DNA from: CAIVVT01 sp963757265
Lineage (GTDB): Bacteria > Acidobacteriota > Terriglobia > Bryobacterales > Bryobacteraceae
NCBI GenBank assembly: GCA_963757265.1
Contig: CAVWRA010000006.1
Location: forward strand, 2,418,001-2,482,000
DNA length: 64,000 nt
Direction: 5' to 3'
A program made the position numbers and the translations under genes. This document shows, in pieces, positions 8,182 through 15,543 of the stretch. The notes beneath the pieces were generated by a model. That model was not told where the DNA came from. It ran no database searches and saw only the letters and a program-made list of their open reading frames with translations. Within the stretch, counting starts at the first letter, position 1. Each line of letters starts with the position of its first letter.

Positions 8182-9333
8182 GTGACGCGGCGATACCAAG
8201 TATTCGTGAGCTCAACGTTCGATGATCTCAAGGCCGAGCGGCAGGCCGCCTTGCAGGCAATCCTCGATCTAAACTGCATTCCTTCCGGCATGGAGCTGTT
8301 TCCTGCCGCCGACGAAAGCTCATGGGCTCTTATAAAGAAGATGATCGCAGCGTGTGATTACTACCTTTTGATTGTGGGAGGGCGCTATGGTTCGGTCGGC
8401 AAGACGGGAAAGAGCTATACGGAGATGGAATATGACTATGCGAAGAGCCGAAAACCCGTATTGGCATTCATTCATGGCAGTCCAGGAGATCTTCCGGCGA
8501 ACCGAACGGAGCGTGATCCGAAGCGCACCAGAGCACTCTCGAAATTTCTCCTGAAGGTCCAGCAGAGGCAGTACCGAAAGTGGTACACCAAGGACGATTT
8601 GCGCGCCAGCGTAACGCAAGGTCTTGTACAGCTCATTGATCAGCAGCCAGCGCGGGGATGGATACGTGCTCCTGAAGAGGCAATCGCCTCAACTAGCAGA
8701 AGAGGTATGACCCTGCTTGACGCGGTTCGCACCGCTGGCCTTGTTGATATCGAGATCAGGAATAGTTCGGAACGTACACTTCCGCCGGAGGAATTCCTTC
8801 GAAGCGCAAAACATGAGGTCTTGGTTACCGGTCCGACACTCTATACGATCCTGAAGGAAAGTTACGAGACGACTCATATTTTCCGTGACCTTATTGACCA
8901 AGGTGTACGCGTTAAATTATTGATACTTCATCCAATTCAAGCAGCAGCCGATCTGCAGGCCCTCGGGAAGAGGGTCGGGAAGCCATACTTGAAATCTGAA
9001 GTGGAGCAGGCTATCGAATATGTCGTTAAACAACGTCTTAATCAACACCGAAACTTTAAGCTCAGATTTGCGCCGTCCCTAGCAACCTTCAACGCGATAC
9101 TCGTCGACGGGGATGTCGAAGCATTGGAGGAGGCCGACAATGGTAACGCCCAAGTCAGAGTTCAACCTTTGAACACAATGGACTCGACTCATCGAGGCGT
9201 CATTTTGCAGTTTCGGAAAAACGCAAAAGGGATGGTAGGTGGCTATGAGACTTTCGCCGAAGATATCTCACTTCAGTGGAGGCGTGCCAAGTCTGACCGC
9301 TCCCTAATACCTAAAGTTATGCGTATGAGCTGA
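8182..9333 (+). CDS. DUF4062-domain protein with C-terminal PLD-like domain
   Basis: 383 aa from GTG at 8182. Residues ~4-95 match the DUF4062 pattern: YQVFVSSTFDDLKAER, then GMELFPA, then CDYYLLIVGGRYGS and SYTEMEYDYA. DUF4062 is known mostly as the N-terminal domain of large NTPase/repeat proteins and in defence-related loci. Here the C-terminus instead holds an alpha/beta domain (~205-375) with EVLVTGPTL, VRVKLLILHP, NFKLRFAPSLATFNAILVDGD and a final aromatic helix, without HKD residues, like the domain in the gene at 747-1802. The combination suggests a ligand-sensing or nucleotide-acting effector; that is inference. It converges on the 2H-like gene, 8 bases away. Confidence 0.75.
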   Translation: MTRRYQVFVSSTFDDLKAERQAALQAILDLNCIPSGMELFPAADESSWALIKKMIAACDYYLLIVGGRYGSVGKTGKSYTEMEYDYAKSRKPVLAFIHGSPGDLPANRTERDPKRTRALSKFLLKVQQRQYRKWYTKDDLRASVTQGLVQLIDQQPARGWIRAPEEAIASTSRRGMTLLDAVRTAGLVDIEIRNSSERTLPPEEFLRSAKHEVLVTGPTLYTILKESYETTHIFRDLIDQGVRVKLLILHPIQAAADLQALGKRVGKPYLKSEVEQAIEYVVKQRLNQHRNFKLRFAPSLATFNAILVDGDVEALEEADNGNAQVRVQPLNTMDSTHRGVILQFRKNAKGMVGGYETFAEDISLQWRRAKSDRSLIPKVMRMS

Positions 9334-9341
9334 CGGCCGAG

Positions 9342-10127
9342 TTATAATTCAATTCCCGGATGACGTCCTTTTACAATCCTCCAGATTTGGGACGATGCGA
9401 GAGGCAAGGACTCATCATCATAGCGAACTACAGACAAGTCAGATAGATCAACGTCCACGATTGTCGGCAGCCGTGAGGCAAGGATTTCACGTATTATGGC
9501 CTCAATCCTGGCGGTCGGAATAGTAGTCACTCGATCCCTGAGAATGCCTAGGCGCATGTATAAATCGTTGTCTGTGTCTGTAGTCCTCTCGTGGTACTGA
9601 TGCAATATACCAAAACTCTGGGCACACCGACGGACCTGATCAAGTGTCATCGGATACTGTCGGTTCGCCGCAGCCACATCAAAGGCATTGAGATTCTCCT
9701 GCACCTCGGCTACCGACTTACCGATTACAGGCCAACCCAGGAGTACAGCCTTGTCTCCTTGAATCGAAAATGATCTTAAATATGGGCGAAGGGATCGGCT
9801 CAGGAATGGATAGGCACGATCTTGAAATCCGCCTATCTGAATCGTTACCGGGAAAAATGAAGATGCGTGCAAAAGCTGAAGAAACCCTGATACGTCCATC
9901 GCTTCATTGCGGCCGCGGAGTCTCGCAAAATTGCGATTCCACCTTTCCGGCTCTGAAGTGTGCTCCAGTCCGATTATGGTCGCGTGTATCTGCGATAATT
10001 CATGTGCTTGAAAGGAGTCGCCCAACTCTCGGCGAAGCACATCGTGACAGTCACGAATTAGGCCCTCGAGCTGCGGAGCTTTCGCTCCGTACCAAGCGAC
10101 GAGTGTTCTTTGGGGCAGAAAGGGCAC
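9342..10127 (-). CDS. 2H-phosphoesterase-like protein with one canonical HxT motif
   Basis: 261 aa from a GTG start. H48-A-T50-I sits after a helix, as the first HxT motif of the 2H phosphoesterase superfamily, and strands such as FPVTIQIGGF (residues 92-101) fit the fold. At the place where a second HxT would be expected (DNDLYMRLG, ~186-194) both key residues are missing, so it may be inactive or bind rather than cut. 2H enzymes act on RNA 2'-phosphates or cyclic nucleotides, and phage members degrade defence signals. Its position, convergent with the DUF4062 gene inside the same repeat-bounded unit, suggests a functional pair. The assignment rests on a single motif. Confidence 0.5.
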   Translation of the reverse strand: MPFLPQRTLVAWYGAKAPQLEGLIRDCHDVLRRELGDSFQAHELSQIHATIIGLEHTSEPERWNRNFARLRGRNEAMDVSGFLQLLHASSFFPVTIQIGGFQDRAYPFLSRSLRPYLRSFSIQGDKAVLLGWPVIGKSVAEVQENLNAFDVAAANRQYPMTLDQVRRCAQSFGILHQYHERTTDTDNDLYMRLGILRDRVTTIPTARIEAIIREILASRLPTIVDVDLSDLSVVRYDDESLPLASSQIWRIVKGRHPGIEL

Positions 10128-10437
10128 CGTGTCTACCTTATCAGAGATCCTGGCGTACCCGAAACCCGGAACTCTTGACGAGCTTTCACGTGGACGACCG
10201 GAGCGTCAAGGACGGCCTGAGTTCGACCGGATTCAAGCCGAGGATCAACTCTCGAGATCCCGAAAAGAAACTAGATCGGCGTCCCATGGGAACAGGATGC
10301 GCTGTAGATGATTCTGTGGTTGCGAGAGCACCAAAGCTCCAAACGCCACAATTCATTTCCACAAGGAGCGCGCAACTAGCAGATATCAAAGAACTTGGGA
10401 AGTGCATGATTCTTAAGGGCCTTCTTGAAATGGCCAA
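10128..10437. other. Intergenic region leading into the island right end
   Basis: No supported gene. The right two-thirds (from 10301) is the second copy of the right-end repeat. Between 10128 and 10300 nothing recognisable beyond a probable upstream region for the 2H-like gene. Confidence 0.4.
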
Positions 10438-10460
10438 ATCTGGTTCGGGACCAGGAGGTC
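10301..10460 (+). repeat. Right-end repeat, copy 2, abutting the tRNA-Pro fragment
   Basis: Block-wise match to 7319-7476 (GCTGTAGATGATT at 10301, GCACCAA/GCTCCAA at ~10328, CTAGCAGAT at 10376-10384, GGTTCGGGACCAG at 10442-10454). The copies start 2982 bases apart, which sets the size of the outer unit carrying the DUF4062 and 2H-like genes. The conserved short blocks before the core could be recombinase arm-binding sites. Confidence 0.6.
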
Positions 10461-10488
10461 GGTGGTTCAAATCCACTCGCCCCGACCA
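10438..10488 (+). other. tRNA-Pro(CGG) 3' half: island attachment site
   Basis: Anticodon arm: stem TCTGG/CCAGG (one G-T pair) with loop TTCGGGA, anticodon CGG (proline). T-arm: stem GGTGG/CCACT around TTCAAAT. Then the 3' acceptor strand CGCCCCG, discriminator A, and encoded CCA ending at 10488. The expected 5' acceptor CGGGGCG and D-arm are absent upstream; the sequence there is element DNA. This is the remnant left when an element integrates at the anticodon loop of a tRNA gene and supplies its own copy of the 3' end at the other border. Confidence 0.85.
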
Positions 10489-10680
10489 TTCATCTCTTTG
10501 GGAATCATTGGATTACAGCGGTTGAAGGTCCTCCATCTTCAACCGCATTTTCGTCACCGCGCCCGCCATTGCGCCCACCCTCAGTGACCTCACTGGCGTT
10601 CCCCGTGCCAATCGAACCAGGGAACCCTGCGCTGCCCTTTCCTGCAGCGCCACCCCGGTTTGCGGCAATCTGGAGGAAGC

Positions 10681-11298
10681 ATGCCGGAGCCCAGCCATCC
10701 GCCGCGGCTGATCGTCGCCATCACGGGCGCATCGGGCGTCATCTATGGAATCCGCCTGCTGGAAACGCTGGCCCGCGACCACGCCCTGGAGACGCATCTC
10801 ATCCTCACGCCCGCCGCACGCGCGACCATGGCGCAGGAGACCGATTGGAAGCCCAAGGACGTGGAGGCTCTCGCTAGCGTCGTCCACTCCAACTCCAACA
10901 TCGGCGCCTCCATCGCCAGCGGTTCGTTCGAAACGCGCGGCATGATCGTCGCTCCGTGTTCCATCAAGACCCTCTCCGCCATCGCCAACTCGTACTCCGC
11001 GGACCTCGTCGCCCGCGCCGCCGACGTGCAGTTGAAGGAGGGGCGTCGCGTCGTGCTGCTGGTCCGCGAGACGCCGCTCCACGCCGGCCATCTGCGTTTG
11101 ATGCAGCAGGCCGCGGCCAATGGCGCCTTGATCATGCCACCCGTCCCCGCGTTCTACGGCCGGCCGAAGACGCTCGACGATCTGGTCAACTCCACCGTCG
11201 GCCGGGCCCTCGCACGCCTGGGATTTCGCAACCAACTGTATTTCGAGTGGCTCGGCATGACCAATCCCCCGCCAGCCGAAGTGGCGGAGACCGAATAG
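10681..11298 (+). CDS. ubiX: Flavin prenyltransferase, UbiX family
   Basis: 205 aa; the start is fixed by GGAGGAAGC directly before ATG 10681. ITGASGVIYG near the N-terminus is the FMN-binding loop of the family, SFETRGMIVAPCSIKT matches the flavoprotein core, and KEGRRVVLLVRETPL with PAFYGRP are hallmark segments. UbiX attaches a prenyl group to FMN to make the cofactor of UbiD decarboxylases (ubiquinone, menaquinone or aromatic acid pathways). No ubiD is in view. It is the first chromosomal gene right of the island. Confidence 0.93.
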   Translation: MPEPSHPPRLIVAITGASGVIYGIRLLETLARDHALETHLILTPAARATMAQETDWKPKDVEALASVVHSNSNIGASIASGSFETRGMIVAPCSIKTLSAIANSYSADLVARAADVQLKEGRRVVLLVRETPLHAGHLRLMQQAAANGALIMPPVPAFYGRPKTLDDLVNSTVGRALARLGFRNQLYFEWLGMTNPPPAEVAETE

Positions 11299-11326
11299 GC
11301 GCGGCGCGCTGTGGCGCAGACACTCG

Positions 11327-11478
11327 TCAGGCTGCTGAAAAACCCCCACCGAAGCATCGATTCAAAATCGACGAGGCCCACACTTGGCCTACACGCGATC
11401 GGCGAGGCTCGGGTGATGGTTTTGCATCCCCCAAATCTGCCCTGTTTGGACGCCCTCGGGACTTTTTCAGCAGCCTGA
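11327..11478. mobile_element. MITE-like 152-bp element with perfect 16-bp terminal inverted repeats
   Basis: TCAGGCTGCTGAAAAA (11327-11342) and its exact reverse complement (11463-11478) bound ~120 bases with no coding capacity. It lies between the ends of the ubiX and fucosidase genes. The size, termini and lack of genes fit a miniature inverted-repeat element mobilised by an absent transposase. No clear target-site duplication is seen. It could also act as a long-range stem between two convergent genes. Confidence 0.6.
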
Positions 11479-11536
11479 TTCGTGCCTGCCGCGTCAACAT
11501 TCGTGTTGAACGCTTGGAGCCTGCGACGACGCGACC

Positions 11537-12835
11537 CTACTTCGTGCCGTAATACACGTTGAACCGCCGCAGCCGCGGCGTCCCCAGCGCCGCCCGCACC
11601 TCGAACACCAGCATGTCCACAGTCACCGGCGCGAACACGTCGATCTTCTTGTGACCTACGGTCGTCCCGGTGGTGAGGGTGCGCATCTCGTTGCCCACGC
11701 GGCCCAGAATCGCGTATTTCCGGATGCGCTGGCCGTCGGTCATGTCTTCCATCGTCACGGCGCGGTCCAGCGTGATCGGCCCGTGCAGGTGCGCGACCAC
11801 CCCCCGCGCGTACTCGACGCCGCCCGATGAGTCCGGGTAGCCGAAAGACGAGAGTGCCGGCTCCTCCAGCAGTCCCTTGCCGTAAATCCTCTGCACCTCG
11901 GCGCCGAACTCCTCCAGTCGCTTCACATCCACTTCCGGCAGCAGCCCGCGATTGTCCGGCGCCAGTCCCAGCACCAGTTGCGCGCCCCGGCCCACGGTCT
12001 GGTGATAAATCTCCATCAGCTTGTCGAGCGATTTCAGCTTATTCTCGGCCTTCGGATGCCAGAACCATTGCCCGTCCCGCAACGGCGTGTCGGCTTCAGC
12101 CGGGCGCCAGCGCAGCATCTGGTACGCATCCACGACATTCCAGTTCTCCTCGTTCGCCGTTCCGTCCTCATTGCCTACCCAGCGGATGTCGGCATACGGC
12201 AGCAGCCCGACGTCGGCGAAGATCATCGTGTTCGGCTGATACGTGCGCAGGGTGCGGATGTAGCGCGTGAAGTCGTAGACGTGCCCTTCGCTGCCCGCTC
12301 CGTCCAGCCAGAACTCGGTCAGCTCGCCGTAGCGCGAGGCCAGTTCCTCCACCTGGTGCGCGTAGTGCGTGTCGTAAGCCGCGCTATCTTTGTACGCCGG
12401 CTCGTGGCGATCCCACGGCGAAAGGTAGACGCCGAATCGCAACCCGTGCTTGCGGCACGCCGCCGCGACCTCCCGCACCACGTCGCCCTGGCCATTGCGC
12501 CACGGGCTCGAGGCCACGCCGTACTTCGTCTCGCGCGTCGGAAACAGGCAGAACCCATCGTGGTGCTTCGCCACCAGGATCATGTATTTCGCCCCCGCCG
12601 CCTGCGCCGCCCGGACCCATTGCTCAGGATCGAATCGCGCCGGGTTGAAGACCCCCGGATCCGCCTTCCCGTCGCCCCACTCACGGTCCATCCACGTGTT
12701 CGGGCCGAAGTGGATCAGTACGCCGATTTCGAGGTCCTGCCACGCCATTTGCTGCGGACTCGGCCGCACGTCGGCAAACTGTTGGCCCCGCAAGAGCGCC
12801 ACTCCTGCACAAGCCACGAGCAACCATTGCTTCAT
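11537..12835 (-). CDS. Alpha-L-fucosidase, glycoside hydrolase family 29, secreted
   Basis: 432 aa with an N-terminal signal peptide (hydrophobic residues 4-16, cleavage after GQQ likely). The GH29 catalytic barrel is recognisable: WQDLEIGVLIHFG, YMILVAKHHDGFCLFPT (His91-His92), FGVYLSPWDRHEP, and FWLDGAG with D178 as probable nucleophile. It would release L-fucose from oligosaccharides or plant polymers in the periplasm or outside. A C-terminal beta domain (~residue 335 on) is short. The neighbouring malQ and sugar proteins fit a polysaccharide-degrading lifestyle. Confidence 0.9.
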   Translation of the reverse strand: MKQWLLVACAGVALLRGQQFADVRPSPQQMAWQDLEIGVLIHFGPNTWMDREWGDGKADPGVFNPARFDPEQWVRAAQAAGAKYMILVAKHHDGFCLFPTRETKYGVASSPWRNGQGDVVREVAAACRKHGLRFGVYLSPWDRHEPAYKDSAAYDTHYAHQVEELASRYGELTEFWLDGAGSEGHVYDFTRYIRTLRTYQPNTMIFADVGLLPYADIRWVGNEDGTANEENWNVVDAYQMLRWRPAEADTPLRDGQWFWHPKAENKLKSLDKLMEIYHQTVGRGAQLVLGLAPDNRGLLPEVDVKRLEEFGAEVQRIYGKGLLEEPALSSFGYPDSSGGVEYARGVVAHLHGPITLDRAVTMEDMTDGQRIRKYAILGRVGNEMRTLTTGTTVGHKKIDVFAPVTVDMLVFEVRAALGTPRLRRFNVYYGTK

Positions 12836-12908
12836 GACGGCAAGCTATCACGCCCGCCGAGTGCATTCAAGCGATACCCCCTCCCGCTAGGCGTTAAACT
12901 CCTAACGT

Positions 12909-14447
12909 ATGCGCTTCCCCCGTCAGAGCGGCATCCTGCTGCACCCGACTTCTCTCCCCGGCGGCCACGGCATCGGCGACCTCGGCCCGGAGGCCCTGCG
13001 CTTCGTTCAGTTTCTGGCTGACGCCCGCCAGACCCTGTGGCAGATGTTGCCCCTCGGGCCCACGGGTTTCGGCGACTCGCCCTATCAGACCTTCTCCACC
13101 TTCGCCGGCAACCCGCTCTTGATCTCCCTCGACGCTCTGGTCGATGCCGGCCTTTTGTCCGCCGCGGACCTCGCCGGCGCGCGCTTCCTCCAGGGGCGCG
13201 CCGACTACGCCGCCGCAATCGATTTCAAGCTGCCCCTCCTGGACCGCGCCGCGAAGTCTTCTTCCGCGACGCCAGCCAGACCCAGCGCGCCGCCTTCGAC
13301 ACTTTTTGCGCCTCGCATTCCGCCTGGCTCGACGACTTCGCCCTCTTCATGACCGCTAAGCACGCCCACGGCATGCGCGCCTGGACGGACTGGGAACCCG
13401 CCCTGCGCGACCGCCAGCCCGCCGCGCTCGACTCTCTGCGCCGTACGCATTCCGCCGCCATCGACGCCGAAAAGTTCAAGCAGTTCGTCTTCTTCGATCA
13501 GTTCAACGCTCTGCGCGACGCCTGCCGCCGCTCGGGCATCCGGCTGATGGGCGACCTTCCGATCTACGCTGCCGGCGACAGCTCCGACGTCTGGAGCACC
13601 CGCCGTTTCTGGCATCTCAACGCCGACGGCAACGCCGGCGCTGCAATCCGGCGTTCCACCCGACTACTTCAGCGCCTCCGGCCAGCTCTGGGGCAATCCC
13701 ATTTATCGTTGGGACGAAATGGAGCGTGACCTCTACCGCTGGTGGATCCGGCGCATTCACGCCGTCTTTGGCCTGTTTGACGTGGTCCGCGTCAACCATT
13801 TCCGTGGTTTCCAGGCTTTCTGGGAAGTGCCTGGCGGCGAATCGACCGCCGTCAACGGCCGCTGGACGCCCGGCCCCGGCATCAAGTTCTTCGAGGCGGT
13901 CGAAGCGCACCTCGGCGAACTGGCCATCGTGGCCGAGAATCTCGGTGTCATCACGCCCGAGGTCGAAGCCATTCGCCACCGCTTCGGCTTCCCCGGCATG
14001 GCCATTCTGCAGTTCGCTTTCGGCCGTGACCCGCAGGCCCCCGACTTTAAACCCCACAACTATCCGCGCGAGGTCGTCGCCTACACTGGCACGCACGACA
14101 ATGACACCACCGCCGGCTGGTGGGCCTCCACCGGCGCGGGCGACTCAACCCGCACCGTGGAGATGATCGCCGCCGAGCGCGACCACGCCCTGCGCTATCT
14201 CGGCCTGGCGAGCGGCGCCGAGATCCATTGGAGCTTCATTCGCGCCCTCATGGCGTCCGTCGCCAACACCGTCGTCTTTCCAGCCCAGGATCTGCTGGGG
14301 TTGGGCAGCCCGGCGCGTATGAACATGCCCTCCACCCTCGGCACGAACTGGCTGTGGCGCCTCGAACCGGGCGCGCTCACGCCCGCCATCGCCGCGCGCC
14401 TGGCCGAAATGGTGCGGCTTTATGACCGTTTGCCGGCCACGCCGTAG
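12909..14447 (+). pseudogene. malQ: 4-alpha-glucanotransferase (amylomaltase), two compensating frameshifts
   Basis: The N-terminal frame (from ATG 12909, SGILLHPTSLPGGHGIGDLG) matches GH77 amylomaltases but leaves frame near 13244 within GCGAAGTCTTC, where one base seems missing. The next ~400 bases code in another frame (VFFRDASQTQRAAF to GDLPIYAAGDSSDVW). Near 13645 the original frame resumes as GVPPDYFSASGQLWGNPIY and runs to the end through DVVRVNHFRGFQAFWEVP, AENLG and YTGTHDNDT. All family blocks are present, so the gene is complete apart from two opposite single-base shifts. Read literally the protein would stop at 147 aa. Sequencing error is as likely as true decay. Normal role: maltodextrin/glycogen metabolism in the cytoplasm. 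Confidence 0.9.
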
Positions 14448-14456
14448 CGCCCCGGC

Positions 14457-15500
14457 TCACAGATTCCTGAGCACGAACGACACAACCTGGTAGCCGTCGA
14501 CGTACTTGAACGGCGCTTCCCCTAGCGTGTAGTGCCCGCACGGCAGCACCACCACCTTGTGGTCCAGCTTATGCTCCCGCGCCATCCGGATCGTCTCCTC
14601 CGACAGGCTCACCGGGAACGTCGTATCGTACTTCGTGTACAGGAACAGCGATTTCTTGTGGTGCGTGGCGTATTTGTCGAAATACGCCGTCGGGCTGATG
14701 CACATCCACAGCCGCCTGAGCGTCGGCAGGTCGATCACGCCTTCCAGGCTCTGCCTAACGTGCAACGTGGAAAGCCCCAGCCAGGCGACGTCGGCGAAGT
14801 ACGTCGAACAGTGATTGAAGGCGTTCACCTGGAACCGCTCGTCGTGCGCACTGGCCAGGAACGCGTAGCACGACCCCAGCGACGTCCCCACGATGCCGAT
14901 GCGCTCCGCCCCCTGCTGCTCCAGCCAGTCCGCCGCCGCGCGGATGTCCAGCACCGCCTGCCGCGTCGCGTCGATCGTCCGGCCGATATTGGAACTCACC
15001 GCGTAGTCGGCCCGCTCCAGTTCGGCCGGCATCCGGTAGTCGTGGTACGGCAGGCTCAGCCGCAGCGCCGACACTCCGAATTTCTGAAACGCCCGCGCCA
15101 GCCCGTTGTGCGCCTGGCCCGGCGCATTCCAGTGCGGCAGCACCAGCACGCACCGGCGCGTCGACTTGCCCGGGAACCATTGCCCGTGCACCACGTTGTT
15201 TTCCGCGTACGGGGTCCTCGCCGGCGAGCTGAACCGCAGCACGCCGTCATGCAACTGGAAATCGCCGGGCGTCGTGTGCTGGTAGAATCGCCGGCTGTCC
15301 GCGAGCGCGGCATCGCTGAGCCGCAGCAGGCGCTCGCGCGGGCCGTCTCCGTTGGCCGGCCGCGCTTCCTCCACCCCCCAGCCCGCGCTCCACTCGGCGC
15401 CCCACTCAAACGGCCGCACGACCCGGTTGTTGGTCCGGAAGCACAGGCTTTCTTCCCATCGGTTCATCCACCGGCCATACAGCGTTTGGAGCGGCATCAC
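14457..15500 (-). CDS. Alpha/beta hydrolase, probable esterase-like
   Basis: 347 aa, no clear signal peptide. The nucleophile elbow is G-T-S207-L-G, preceded by a typical strand (RIGIVG). The acid is probably the Asp in LYTKYDTTFP and the His is in PCGHYTLGEAPF near the C-terminus, in the right order. The first ~110 residues are an N-terminal extension with many Arg and Trp residues. Similar proteins occur in Acidobacteria as uncharacterised hydrolases; substrate unknown. It ends 9 bases from the malQ stop, convergent. Confidence 0.75.
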   Translation of the reverse strand: MMPLQTLYGRWMNRWEESLCFRTNNRVVRPFEWGAEWSAGWGVEEARPANGDGPRERLLRLSDAALADSRRFYQHTTPGDFQLHDGVLRFSSPARTPYAENNVVHGQWFPGKSTRRCVLVLPHWNAPGQAHNGLARAFQKFGVSALRLSLPYHDYRMPAELERADYAVSSNIGRTIDATRQAVLDIRAAADWLEQQGAERIGIVGTSLGSCYAFLASAHDERFQVNAFNHCSTYFADVAWLGLSTLHVRQSLEGVIDLPTLRRLWMCISPTAYFDKYATHHKKSLFLYTKYDTTFPVSLSEETIRMAREHKLDHKVVVLPCGHYTLGEAPFKYVDGYQVVSFVLRNL

Positions 15501-15543
15501 ACTTAGTAAACTATCAGCCTATCACCGCCTGATTGCACTCCCG

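Larger units (their letters stand above)
1..10488. mobile_element. Right part of an integrative island in tRNA-Pro(CGG)
   Basis: The stretch ends exactly at the CCA of a tRNA-Pro 3' fragment and holds nuclease, methyltransferase, DUF4062 and regulatory genes, with housekeeping genes starting straight after it (ubiX). Base composition by eye is less GC-rich than the rest of the window, with AT-rich intergenic stretches. A diverged copy of the right end at 7319-7476 suggests two elements in tandem. The tRNA fragment keeps only the 3' half, so the restored tRNA and any integrase should lie left of the window. The left boundary and the recombinase are not visible; the island call is inference from the tRNA remnant plus cargo. 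Confidence 0.65.

Noticed and set aside
8182..9333. Idea that the DUF4062 protein is a TIR or PLD nuclease
   Set aside because: No catalytic Glu of TIR and no HKD motif; only the fold-level similarity at the C-terminus is supported.
9770..10525. 251-aa plus-strand frame opposite the 2H-like gene, running across the tRNA fragment
   Set aside because: It crosses the island border and a tRNA remnant, and the minus-strand gene has the coherent protein.
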